Shown here in pieces: positions 21,161 through 30,721 of a DNA stretch of 64,000 bases. The notes under the pieces are model-generated. The model worked only from the letters and a program-made list of their open reading frames with translations, had not been told where the DNA came from and ran no database searches. The first letter of the stretch is position 1. The number at the start of each line of letters is the position of its first letter. The stretch comes from Armigeres subalbatus (lineage: Eukaryota > Arthropoda > Insecta > Diptera > Culicidae), in assembly GCF_024139115.2 (NCBI RefSeq), contig NC_085140.1, forward strand, positions 433,441,240 through 433,505,239. The letters are read 5' to 3'. The translations under genes and the position numbers were made by a program.

Positions 21161-21972
21161 ACATTCCACTAAAAAGCTCAAAATAATTTTCTTATAGAAT
21201 TTCTTCCTCTTCGCAACATTGTTGAATAGGTATCCTGTTTTCGCAGCGTTGCATTGCTGAGGGATTTGAATACTTGACTTGTTGAATACTCCAGTTTCCA
21301 CCCATCTGAATTGTATGTTATGTAGTTGTGAAAGATTCGCAAAAGGTCGAAAAGGGTTCTGCCCCGAATGACATATCCACTTTGTCTGGGATTTGAAACA
21401 CAGAATGTGCTATTCAAATCTTTAGAAGCTTGCAGTTGCCATGCAAAATCTTGATGTTGCAACGATTGCTGTTACGTTCTTAGATACTAAACATTCGATG
21501 TTGGTTTTATAATTGCTAGTTAGATAACAAATTTTTACTTCAACTAGCCCCACTTCTGGCAACATACATTTGATTGGAACTTGGGTCCGCTACCTAATAA
21601 AGCACGGCCAAAATGTAATTTGTCTTCCTGGTCGAGAACTTCTGTGGTAGGAAATAATAGTGCCCAAGCAACTAAAACTTCGGAAAAGAGGGGATGTTTT
21701 GGCTTAATCAGCTCGCATTTTAAGTAATTTTTTGTATGGTGGGAGCGCAAAAGTGAACTTTGAAGTTCCGTTAAGGTTCTTGGAACTCAATGTGAACCAA
21801 AAGTGAACCAATTGGTTCGGTTAGGAACAAATTTAAGTAAAATCCGAACTTTTGGTTGCTTGGGTGTTCGATATATAATCATTTGTGGGCATGCTCAGAA
21901 TCCAAAACTCGTCCAATATGGGCTTCGTGACCGTGCAGTAGGCGATGTCAGGAGTCTAGACACAAGTACTGT
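21161..21972. other. Unassigned DNA; SINE-head-like trace at the right
   Basis: Frames 21178-21462 and 21544-21750 (minus) match no family I know. TTCGTGACCGTGCAGTAGGC at about 21923 resembles the tRNA-like SINE head at 43953 (TTCGTGGCCGTGCGGTTAGC), so a degraded SINE fragment may end beside the foldback element. Confidence 0.4.
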
Positions 21973-22700
21973 GGGGAAGGGTCGTTTGGCCGAAACCCAT
22001 TCGGCCGAAAGCCATTTGGCCGAATGCACTATGCCGAACAAACCATTAGGCCGAAAGGGTTCTATGGCCGAAAGGGTCATTTGGCCGAAAGGGTCGTTTG
22101 GCCGAAAGGGTCATTATGCCGAAAGGGTCATTTGGCCGAATAAGACATTTGGCCGAAAGTGTCATTAGGCCGAATGGGTCATTTGGTCGGAAGGGTCATT
22201 TGGCCGAAAAGGTCATGTAGCCGAAATGGCCATTAGGCAGAAAGGGTCATTTAGCCGAAAGGGTAATTTTGCCGAATAGGGCATTTGGACGAAAATGTCA
22301 TTTGACCGAATAGTTCATTTGAAAAGTTAGAAATTAGAAATGAGAAGAGAGACGTCCTACCTCTCTTCATTTTAATCTTTTCACTGCAAAAAGTGGGAAG
22401 CGCGAAATGAGTATTGAGACGTCTTAGTACTCACTTCGCGCACCTTAATTTTTACAGTGAGAAGTGAGAAATGAGGAATGAGAATTGAGACGTCTCTCTT
22501 CATTCCTAATTTCTCACTTTTTAAATGACCTATTCGGCCAAGTGTCTTATTCAGCCAAATGTTCTATTCGGCCGAATGACCCTTTCGGAAAAATTACCCT
22601 TTCGGCCATATGACCCTTTCGGCCAAATGGCTTTCGACCAAATTACCCTTTCGGCTAAATGGCTTTCGGTCGAATGGATTTCGGCCAAACGACCCTACCC
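21973..22700. mobile_element. Complete-looking foldback element (GGCCGAA family, 728 bp)
   Basis: The left tip GGGGAAGGGTCGTTTGGCCG (21973) matches the inverted right tip CGGCCAAACGACCCTACCCC (ending 22700). The left arm is about 20 tandem 17-bp units, tip-proximal variants first (AAACCCATTC, AAAGCCATTT), then GGCCGAAAGGGTCATTT, then core-proximal GAATAGGGCATTTGG. The core has GAGACGTC palindromes, AGAAGTGAGAAATGAGGAATG and a CTTCGCGC inverted pair. The right arm mirrors the order of variants. The frame at 21803-22168 is open only because 17-bp units lack stops. There is no transposase; structurally it recalls Foldback elements of Drosophila. Confidence 0.8.
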
Positions 22701-22795
22701 CATTTGGCCGGATATGATATTTGGCCGAATAGGACATTTGGCTGAATAGGTCATTTGAACGAAGATGTCATTCAGCCGAACAGAATCTTCCATAG
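22701..22795 (+). repeat. Additional GGCCGAA units beyond the foldback tip
   Basis: TTTGGCCGAATAGGACATTT, GGCTGAATAGGTCATTTG and similar core-proximal-type units follow directly after the element's right tip. They suggest a second, truncated element joined tip to side. Confidence 0.6.
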
Positions 22796-23338
22796 TCTGT
22801 GGTAGCTATCGGGCGTCAAAAAGCGATTGTCCTCAGTTTTCATTAAGCCACGGGCGTCTCGAGCAGCACAAACCAGACAAAAACAATTGCAGCAACTTCA
22901 TTGTGGCTAATCTTGTCAGGAAATGCAGTAACCTATGTGAGACATGTGTGTTGCTATGAGTACATGGTTTAACTTTTTTCTCGTCGCGAAACAGCGAATT
23001 ATTGTTATTTCTCATCCCATGAATCGTATCGCCTACCGAAGTGAATCCAGATAAATTATCCTTTGTAACTAAAACGATATCCTATCTTATGACAATCGTG
23101 GAGATGCAGAGGTATACTCTAGTAGCAACGTCGGAGTCGGACTAACAATCCATCCCTTCATATATTACCGCGAGTACGTGGCTGGCGCCGTTATTGACTT
23201 TAAATATTTGAGCTCCCAAAACGCGTACATTGAGAATGGGTAGCTAATCCCAAGCCCAATTTATTGTGTTCTCTGTACAATTCCGCAAGTTCTAGTCAAT
23301 CACGGAGCAGCAACTCATGCTCATAATGCTCATGCTCA
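22796..23338. other. Unassigned DNA
   Basis: No gene recognised. Frame 22765-22959 (plus) and its antisense partner 22833-23015 lack family resemblance. A CATGCTCATAATGCTCATGC microrepeat sits at 23320-23340. Confidence 0.45.
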
Positions 23339-23486
23339 TGCTTAAATGGCTATTCAGCCTTACGACCCTTTCGGCCAAATAACTTATTCAGCCAAATGAC
23401 TCTTTGGGCCAAACAATTTTCGGCCTAGTTGCCTTCAGCTAACTGACATTCGGACGAACGGAATTCGGCCAAACGACCCTTCCCCC
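23339..23486. mobile_element. Foldback right-arm fragment with tip
   Basis: Reverse-type units (GACCCTTTCGGCCAAATAAC, GGCCAAACAATTTTCGGCC) end in GGCCAAACGACCCTTCCCCC, the conserved tip. Core and left arm are missing. Confidence 0.65.
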
Positions 23487-23890
23487 GCCACTGATCTAAA
23501 ATGTCCTACGCCGAGTCAAATTTGTAAAAGTCCGCTAAAATCCCGGTAAAACTCCAGTAAAACTCCAGAGAAATTTCTTCGAATATTCCACTTTTTTTTA
23601 ATTTTGAAGAGATCACCCCAAAACTAAAATGAGTTTCCAAAGAATTTTCTTCGAAATTTCAAAAAAATATTTTCGTTCAAATGTCAAGCAAATTTCTATG
23701 AAAACTTGGAACAATTTTCCGTGGAAATTCTGGAGAAAGCAAAATTAATGCCAAAGAACTTCCCATGAAAATTGAAAAAAAATCCGCCTAAATTTCGTAC
23801 AACTTCTTGTTTGAACTCTAAAAAATACAATTCCTAAGGATTTCCCATTGAAATCCAAACAATATACTCAGAGAAATTAAATTTTCGAAC
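23487..23890. repeat. AT-rich quasi-repeat between two foldback tips
   Basis: AACTCCAGTAAAACTCCAGA, AATTTCTTCGAATATTCC and similar phrases have the style of the 8.97-10.25-kb array. It lies exactly between a right tip at 23486 and a left tip at 23891. Confidence 0.5.
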
Positions 23891-24150
23891 GGGGAAGGGT
23901 CGTCTGACCGAAGGCTACAGGGCCGAACATTTTTCAGCTGAACATGTCATTGGCTAAAAAAAACCTTTAGGCAGGACATTTTTACCGAAATAAACATACG
24001 GCCAAAGATGTCGTTTGACCGAAAAGTTCAATTGATCGTAGGGTCAACTGGCCGAATATGTAATTTGGCCAAAAGTCACAAAATGGTCGTTGAGTAGAGA
24101 GGGCCATTTGGCAAAACGATCGTTTTGCAGAAGTCATTTGGTCGTACTGG
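23891..24150. mobile_element. Foldback left-arm fragment with tip
   Basis: Starts GGGGAAGGGTCGTCTGACCG and continues with diverged left-arm units (GGCCGAATATGTAATTTGGC, TTTGACCGAAAAGTTC). The core is absent. Confidence 0.65.
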
Positions 24151-24540
24151 TAATTTTGAGCTTGAGCTTGAGCTTGATTGACTGCTCGTAGTTGCTACTC
24201 CATTATAACCAGATCAGCTGTTCTTGCACAGGGAACCAACAGATGTTTTATTGGGACTAGCACACATCTTCAATGTACAAGTACTGGTGATCTCATTTGT
24301 TAGGTCATACTGGCGCCTGCCACGCCAGAATGTAAGTCAATGTAGGGAAAGGGGAGGAAATGATTATGCAATCACTCGCCCACTACAAGCCGAATATACC
24401 TCTGCACTTGCCACGAGTTCATGCGGAATTTGTTGGAATTTTTGGATTAGGTTCGAGAGGCAGAAGTCCGTCTTGGTTAACGAGCTGCCAATGTGATAGA
24501 TAGGAGAAGGCAATTTATGGAATTTCTAATTGGATGTAGG
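24151..24540 (+). repeat. Dispersed repeat GAGCTTGATTGACTGC copy 1
   Basis: It opens with GAGCTTGAGCTTGAGCTTGA then TTGACTGCTCGTAGTTGCTA, AGATCAGCTGTTCTTGCACA and CACACATCTTCAATGTACAA. A second, more diverged copy lies at 38868-39150 (TTTGACTGACTACACATATC, GTTGCTACTCCGTGATTGAC). The 90-codon frame at 24224-24496 is within the repeat and unrecognised. Class unknown. Confidence 0.55.
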
Positions 24541-24708
24541 AAAGGAGCTCTACAGTTCATTTCCAATTCTAGCAGATTACTGTTAGAATACTGAAGTTGA
24601 AGGTATAGGAATAGTAATGGAAACGGTTTGGAAGTCCATTTCCAGTTCTAGCGATTGCTAGAACATGAAAAATATAAAGAATAAAGATACAAAGTAGGAT
24701 AATGGAAC
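24541..24708 (-). mobile_element. SINE body downstream of a tRNA-Ile-like head
   Basis: On the minus strand this follows the tRNA-like sequence at 24709-24777. It contains two related blocks (TCATTTCCAATTCTAGCAGA and TCCATTTCCAGTTCTAGCGA on the plus strand), and the second recurs at 1668-1700. This supports a tRNA-derived SINE with a repeated body motif. Confidence 0.5.
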
Positions 24709-24777
24709 GGACCTGGGATTGAACCCACGACCTCCTGCGTATAAGGCAGAAGCAGTAGCCATATGACTACCAAGCCC
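24709..24777 (-). mobile_element. tRNA-Ile(UAU)-like SINE head
   Basis: The minus strand reads GGGCTTGGTAGTCATATGGC onward. Acceptor arms GGGCTTG and CAGGTCC pair with two G-T wobbles. The anticodon stem TCTGC/GCAGG encloses the loop CTTATAC, placing TAT at positions 34-36. The T arm GTGGGTTCAATCCCA holds box B. At 69 bases it is short in the D-arm region. Since body sequence follows directly and a copy of the body occurs elsewhere, a SINE head is more likely than a functional tRNA gene. Confidence 0.65.
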
Positions 24778-24779
24778 GA

Positions 24780-24965
24780 TCATTCGGTGGTACTGGTAAT
24801 TTTGCAGAAAAAGTCGATTGGCTGAAAATGCCGCTTGGCTGAAAACAAACGGCCAAACGTCCTGTTAAAGCAAACGGCTTTTTCAGTCACATTACCAGCT
24901 CGGCTGAATGTCTTGTTTGCCCGTATGTTGCTTTCGGCCAAATGACAATATCCAGTGGTATAGCA
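24780..24965. mobile_element. Foldback-type unit fragment
   Basis: Diverged units (GATTGGCTGAAAATGCCG, GCTTGGCTGAAAACAAACGG, TTTCGGCCAAATGACA) adjoin the SINE head. The minus-strand frame at 24780-24992 is a repeat by-product. Confidence 0.5.
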
Positions 24966-26030
24966 AACGTCAATATCACTGAAGCAAAACATACCTAAAA
25001 ATGTTTACTCTTTTATCTGTTGATTTACACAGATTTAGGACTTAAAAATGATTTATTCCTCTGAATCGTGTAGTGCACACACGTGCACGACAAAAAATAA
25101 CAAGTCTTTAATAAGAGTTAACCCTGTTGAAACTCATGAGAAAAGTTCAACTGAATTACGAGTGCCTAAACCGAAATTGTCAGAATGTTCAAAACTGTCA
25201 GAATTTCCAAAAATGTCAAATTCATGTTTACAGCTACGCTACATCCCTGGCAATGTCCAATAGATTTGAAAGCATCGAAGTAGGCTGTGATACATATAAA
25301 TCACAACGGAGAGCCATCCATATTAATCAAAGTACCTCGACCAATCGTGGCAATTCGCCGTCAGTCATGTGTTCGTAGTAGGGTAACTGTACCAATAGTG
25401 GAGGTATTAGTAGAGCAACAGAAGAAAATATTTAAAGCATGACGCATCAACTGAAACCATCGTAAAGTGTATAATTATGAAAAATCTCATTAAAACCCCA
25501 CTACCTCCACTAAGGGTACGGTTACCCTAGTTATATTTTTTCAGCAGACTCCCGTTTGCCTATTCCAAGAAAACGTTGACTTGAGTTGTTGGACAAAGAG
25601 ATCAAGACAGGCAAAATGTTATCCAGATTGAAATGATCATAGCTCTTCAAAAATATCAATCAATTTCTTGGTTCAGATAGGGTTAGACAAGAAAATTCAT
25701 CTAGTTTTGGAAAACTAGTTCAAATGTATGTGATTGATCCTGTTATTGTAATTTGAATTGAAGCGATGACTTTTTGGAAAGGTAAAATAAACAAAATGGG
25801 AAAATTACATTAAAAATATCTGCCTATTGGTTTCAATTTTTCATGGAAATATGATTCAAGGATGATTAAATGAAGAACAATCGTCGCGATAGGCAGTCGT
25901 CATTGAAAATAACTCCAAATTCTTTTGAAATTTATGAAAAAATAAACATGGAAAGGAAAAAAATGCAACAAAGGGACGCAAATAGAAAATGATGGGTTTG
26001 AAAGGGACAATGAAAGCGCGTTGACGCCAA
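24966..26030. other. Unassigned AT-rich DNA
   Basis: Two overlapping frames at 25048-25378 include a small local repeat (TGTCAGAATTTCCAAAAATG, TGTTCAAAACTGTCAG). There is no recognisable product. A possible inverted pair, GGGTAACTGTACC (25381) and GGGTACGGTTACCC (25515), bounds a segment ending near 25528, perhaps a small MITE. Confidence 0.4.
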
Positions 26031-27860
26031 ATTGCACGACGAAGAAGAAAACTAACGTAGTCTATTTCTCACGAGTGGTATTTCCAATGTCGTAGGTAGC
26101 CAAAAATTAACCACGGCTTCAAGTGCTCTGTTTGCAAACACTGCTTAAACTTCAACCTCAAATTACACACAACTTAAGATCAATGAAATCATTGACCAAA
26201 CCACACGAAAATCACTCTTACTACCGACACTTGCTCCTAAATTTGCCAACGAAAAAGAGAAACCTGGTTCTTTCAACCCATCAAAAGATGGCAAAAAAAC
26301 GGTTCACAAACGGACACTGCATGAATGGAGCCAACGTTAGCAATCCCATGTCCGGAAGTGGCTGTCGAATCGGTTGTAAACAAGGTGGCACTTATTCAGT
26401 TCGAACAACCAAATCAACCTACGACGAAAAGGTGTTAGGATGGCTACTCGAACTTGCGGTTTGAGAAGCGAGCGAGAGCCATGAATATTTATTAGCGATT
26501 TCTGGATGGGGCGACTCGACGGCAAGACGGCCGGACGGTGATGTCGGAGGTCAATTATGCTCGTGTGGAATTCATGTTTGGCCACGGGGGTATTCGAGTG
26601 GAACTTGCTCCATCGCATCTATTACAGATTCGGTGGCTATCGGGCACTCGTGTCTACCCCACAGGAACACAGAAGTGCTTTCGTTGATAAAAATATTACA
26701 ATAAGAAATGAAGATGCAGACGATGGATTCAGCGGGGATGCAATCGGGTCAATGGAGGTGAACCATGATTGTTGCTCCATGGGTCGAGTAGAAGCTTAAA
26801 ATTGATCTCTAATGATTCTGGTTTAGTTCGTCGGAAAGAGGTTCGTCGCTTATAGCAGCGTTGATGTCTTTCGGTAAGATGTCCGAGATTTTGCAATCAA
26901 AAATTGCTCGAAGGGAAGTTGCAACATTGATGTACGTTGCATATCGCCGGGTGATAATCTGGGCCACATCTGTAGCATCGTGATTGCGACCGCAAGCCCC
27001 TCGAGCGCGTGGCTTCAAAACATTAATCTAACCACATCGCTCGGCTTGCGGCACACGACACCAGAAGTTCTCATGATTGTTCTTCCAAGTTCAGGCGCAG
27101 CAGCTCTTGAGAAAACTAACCTCTCGTCCGACCGACTACCTATTGGTACACTGACTGTGTTCTACCGGCACCGACCGTATGTTCTCGTGCGCGCCTTTCG
27201 CAACGGAAGATGCCCCAGAAAACGAAAAATAGCTTCTGCGCTGCAATCTGCTTCAGATCTGAATGTGCAGTCGGCGTGCAACATACTCGCTCGTGCTATC
27301 TAAACGCCCTCCGGGGGGAAGGCGACCGCAACCGTCCGTGGCGGGAAGATGTGGAAATTGAAAACTGAGTGGAAATTGCACTTATGCCTCGTCTGTCCGC
27401 CCCGCTACCAACAATCGAGCCAATTCCGATCGAAAAAGTGTTGAAGACGCAGAAGCGCTTATCCCAGCGTGCGGAGCACCAGCGCAAGTGGAACAATGCA
27501 ATCAGCCCGGCTGCATGGATGCTAGAGCGGGGACCTAGACATGGCGATGGACAAATCGAGCCGAGGATGACCCTGAGGGCGATCGGTGGGGTGTCGTCCA
27601 CGGGAGCGAGCGGTCCCCCGACCGATCAATTTAATGGGAGCCTCAATTGTATCGCTCGCTAAGTGCGCCTGGCGTTGGTTGCTCGGCGAGAGAGCACGGA
27701 CTTGACTTTGAGTGGGTGGATATGCTGTGGATGGGCTGTGGTCGACTGTCCATCGACGACGACGGTGCAGTGCAACGGCAGCGGCAGCAGCAACTGTTGC
27801 TGATTGCTGCAGATGGGCAGCACTAATGTGCAATCACCGCCGCGATGTGGCGTCGCGCCC
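26031..27860. other. Higher-GC, apparently single-copy island
   Basis: About 1.8 kb without recognised repeats. Plus-strand frames 26123-26464 (113 codons), 26980-27303 (107) and 27369-27662 (97), and minus-strand 27296-27601 and 27522-27833, overlap antisense and show no domain I can identify. A CAG-rich stretch (CAACGGCAGCGGCAGCAGCA at about 27773) lies near the right end. It could hold regulatory sequence or an untranslated exon; nothing proves it. Confidence 0.35.
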
Positions 27861-28749
27861 GTAGTGGAAAATGAGGGGAAGCGCGATCACGAATCGGGGT
27901 TTTCATGGGTGGTTAGAGCGAGCGGTGTGCAGCGAATTATGGGTGTGGATTTGGAACGCACATCGGGGAAATTAGGGTAGGGATGGATGCCAATTTTTCA
28001 AATGTGTTCATAGAAATTGGAATTGGAATGATCGTTCGGTAGAAAAGACTATTTGGCCGAAAATGAATCGATAATAAAACTCTGAAAAAAATTTCAAGTA
28101 CAGAAAGAAATACGTATTTGTTGATACAAAGCAAACTAAGTTCATTATAGTGGAGGTAAATGGAAGGAAAGTATGTTATAATTTTGTAAAATTTCCCCTA
28201 AGTCGCTCAAAAATAATTAATCACGAAAATGATAGTTGATTGACTATGTGAGTGACTATGAAGTGAAATTGTCGCTGGAAAACGCAAAAAAGACAGCAAC
28301 AGAAGAGAATAGTGTTGATGTCTTTGTCTCAATCTGCATAGGATAAGAACAATGTTACATGCAATTTTATCGGCAACAAATACGGTGAGACATTTGTAGC
28401 GAATTTTTTGAACTACGTTTTTTGTTCACTTGAAAAGCAAACATGATATAATGTCAACGGATGGCTATTTTTATGTCCAACTAGATGAATCTGCCCAATC
28501 TCGCTCGGGTTTTATTTTTGATCTGTCAATAATTTAGTTGGTTGCAGCGTCGCAAGCTAGATCGATTTCAGTTCAAGCTAGATAGCTTTCTTCAGAACTC
28601 ATGAAACTGTTGTATTTTGACCATCTCCAACTTTCCCGTCAAGTAAATCAACTATTAGTATGTTTAAACATAGTTGATACCAAAATTAATCGATTAGTGA
28701 GAAAATCTTGCAAATCGACCCTTCCGTATGTATAGATTATTTATCCTTT
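27861..28749. other. Mostly unassigned; weak MITE-family trace
   Basis: A single foldback-type unit (ACTATTTGGCCGAAAATGAA) lies at 28047. TTTCAAGTACAGAAAGAAAT with ACGTATTTGTTGATAC at 28093-28127 resembles the MITE family of 21.0 kb. The remainder to 28749 shows nothing. Confidence 0.4.
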
Positions 28750-28803
28750 CGAGACGAGCCAGCCTCGGGCTGAAAGTCTCGGTAATAAAAAATAAAAAAA
28801 AAT
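28750..28803 (+). mobile_element. Retroposon 3'-tail fragment (CAGCCTCGGGCTG hairpin), copy 1
   Basis: GAGACGAGCCAGCCTCGGGC, then TGAAAGTCTCGGTAATAAAA and an A-rich tail. The hairpin CAGCC-TCG-GGCTG before an AATAAA-like A-rich end also occurs, inverted, at 39203-39255 and 41369-41426. It is the 3' end of a LINE or SINE. Confidence 0.65.
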
Positions 28804-29165
28804 CTATCCAAAAACATTATCATAAATCGAAATTTTTTCCAGATACGGGGCAAACAATCGTTATCCTATTCTTTCTAGGAGAGATCGACTATGATCACCA
28901 TCATTTGAGGTTATTGCTTTCAGACTTCTTATGCTCAAAAACGGGTTTTACGTTTTTATCCGACGTTTCGGTTACATATATTGTACCTTTATCAAGGAGT
29001 TAACTAAGTCCCGTTTTATTGTTACATTGTCTTAGCATAGAACGTTTTGTCACAACTTTATGTTAAATCGCCCCCTCTATTTTTCGGTAGGGGCTGCGTA
29101 ATTTGAATTTATCCGGGCACCAGGAACTATCATGTAGTACGTTTTTAGCGCCAGTTCTATTCTGT
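28804..29165. other. Unassigned; repeat motif TCCGACGTTTCGGTTAC
   Basis: CGTTTTTATCCGACGTTTCG and ATATTGTACCTTTATCAAGG at 28949-28998 resemble a phrase common in insect repeats. No element boundary can be set. No gene. Confidence 0.35.
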
Positions 29166-29168
29166 TTG

Positions 29169-29364
29169 TACACGCAAAAAAAAGCGTTCTCGAATTCGCA
29201 AAAATACACCGTGATTTAATTCATGGATTCGGGAACACCAGTCACGTTTTCCAGAACGTTCCAGAAAACGTGACTGTGTTCCCGAATCCGTGGCTGTTGT
29301 TCACGAAAAAATACACCGTGAACTTGTTAGTTCACGAATTCATGAACGCTTTTTGTTGCGTGTA
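29169..29364. mobile_element. Hairpin MITE, CACGCAAAAAAAAGCG ends, copy 1
   Basis: A 192-bp element (29171-29362) that is almost one long palindrome: CACGCAAAAAAAAGCGTTCT opens and GAACGCTTTTTGTTGCGTG closes, with centre CCAGAACGTTCCAGAAAACG. TA flanks both ends, a Tc1/mariner-like duplication. Copy 2 is inside the Feilai copy at 55.9 kb in the opposite orientation. There is no coding capacity. Confidence 0.85.
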
Positions 29365-29377
29365 TCGAACTGTGTTC

Positions 29378-29677
29378 GGGGCTCTCCTTAGCCGTGCGGT
29401 AAGACGCGCGGCTACAAAGCAAGACCATGCTGAGGGTGGCTGGGTTCGATTCCCGGTGTCGATCTAGGCAATTTTCGGATTGGAAATTGTTTCGACTTCC
29501 CTGGGCATAAAAGTATCATCGTGTTAGCCTCATGATATACGAATGTAAAAATGGTAACCTGGCTTAGAAACCTCGCAGTTAATAACTGTGGAAGTGCTTA
29601 ATGAACACTAAGCTGCGAGGCGGCTCTGTCCCAGTGTGGGGATGTAATGCCAATAAGAAGAAGAAGAAGAAGAAGAG
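29378..29677 (+). mobile_element. Feilai SINE, near full length
   Basis: tRNA-related SINE of Aedes. It has box A (CTTAGCCGTGCGGTAAGACG) and box B (GGGTTCGATTCCC), then a body with ATTTTCGGATTGGAAATTGT and CCTCGCAGTTAATAACTGTG, and ends CCCAGTGTGGGGATGTAATG followed by (AAG)n. Recognised from the described Feilai family; three more copies, all on the minus strand, are in the window. It is about 300 bp and transcribed, if at all, by RNA polymerase III. Confidence 0.92.
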
Positions 29678-29925
29678 AGGTGGGATGCCTCATTTCTTTC
29701 CACTTGTTACTTTTCAGTCATAAGTGAGATTCACACTTTTCACATTCGGCTGTTTGGAAAAACGTCATTTTCGACCTTGATGGGTTCCGACTTAATGTTT
29801 TTTTTTGTTGAGGCGAGAAACCACTGCGTCCAATAATTGAACTTTTGTGGTGACTTAATGATTTGTTCGGCCAAATAACTTTAGACCGAATGACTTTCGG
29901 GCGAACGACTTATCCCCCTTATACC
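29678..29925. mobile_element. Foldback remnant with right tip
   Basis: Core phrases (TAAGTGAGATTCACACTTTT) lead to a few reverse units (TTCGGCCAAATAACTTTAGA) and the degenerate tip GGGCGAACGACTTATCCCCC. Confidence 0.5.
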
Positions 29926-30236
29926 AATCAAGACCGCAACATGTTTGGTAATTCAGTTCATGGCTTCTGCCCCCGCATTGCAGCACAAGTTTGGCTCAAC
30001 CAAGTTGAAAGTCTTACATAAGTCTTACTTAAGACGTCTTACTGGAATTCCAAACGAAGTTTATTCTGAACATCAGTTTTCCCAAGGGTTCTTCCATACA
30101 ATTACATACAGGGTTTCACTTGATATTCCATCAAGACCTGTGCGCAGATTGAAATTATATCGGCGGTGGCGTGTCGGCGTCATGCCACTGATGATTTACG
30201 TGGAGTGAATCAATTTCGTGCATCAGAATTTTTCCT
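29926..30236. repeat. CGG-type block C in otherwise unassigned DNA
   Basis: AGACCTGTGCGCAGATTGAA at 30136 matches the edge of block A and is followed by TATCGGCGGTGGCGTGTCGG. A GGAATTCC-like array begins about 80 bp downstream, as with block A. The frame at 29945-30208 has a K-L-K-V-L-H-K-S-Y-L-R-R stretch but no family I can name. Confidence 0.5.
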
Positions 30237-30665
30237 GAACTTATCCGGATGTTCCTCCAGGAATTCCTCCGAAAGTTCCCTCAGGGATTCCTCCGCAAGT
30301 TTCTTCAGGAGTTGCTCCACAAGTTTCTCTAGGAATTCCTCCACAAGCTCCTCCAGGAATTCCTTCGCAAGTTCCTCTAGGAATTACTCCGCAAGTTCCT
30401 CCAGGAATCTTTCCAGAAGTTCCTTCAGGTCTTCCTCCGCAATTTCCTCCAGGCCTTCCTCCGCAAGTTCCTCCAAAAGTTCTCCAAGAATCTCTCCAAA
30501 AATTCCTTCAGGAATTCCTCCGCCAGTTCCTTCAGAAATTCCTACGGAAGTTCGTTCAGAAGTTTCTCCGGAAGTTCTTCCAGAAGACCCTCCAGGAATT
30601 TCTTCGGAAGTTCCTCCAAGAATTCGACTAGGACTCATAGGAATTACTTCAGAAATTTCTCCGTG
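30237..30665 (+). repeat. 24-bp tandem array (CTCCAGGAATTC CTTCGCAAGTTC)
   Basis: At least nine consecutive units of exactly or nearly 24 bp occur from about 30250 to 30480, each made of two related 12-mers, then less regular units to 30665. Because 24 is a multiple of 3, the array is open on both strands: a 166-codon Ser/Arg-rich frame at 30166-30666 plus and a 103-codon Glu/Leu/Gly-rich frame at 30384-30695 minus. The eight-residue period (NSSTSSSR style) betrays the repeat. I do not regard either as a gene. Confidence 0.8.
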
Positions 30666-30721
30666 AATCCTTTCAAAAATCTTTTTAAATTTCATCTTAA
30701 ATTGTTGCCTTAGAGATATCC

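Noticed and set aside
24709..24777. Functional tRNA-Ile gene
   Set aside because: It is shortened in the D region, followed by a SINE-like body whose motif recurs at 1.67 kb. I kept it as a SINE head.
26123..27662. Multi-exon host gene in the 26-27.7-kb frames
   Set aside because: Frames overlap antisense frames of similar length, lack recognisable domains, and have no convincing splice-site chain.
30166..30666. 166-codon Ser/Arg-rich open frame as a possible SR-like protein gene
   Set aside because: It is generated by a 24-bp tandem unit; the opposite strand is open too, and the peptide has the matching eight-residue period.
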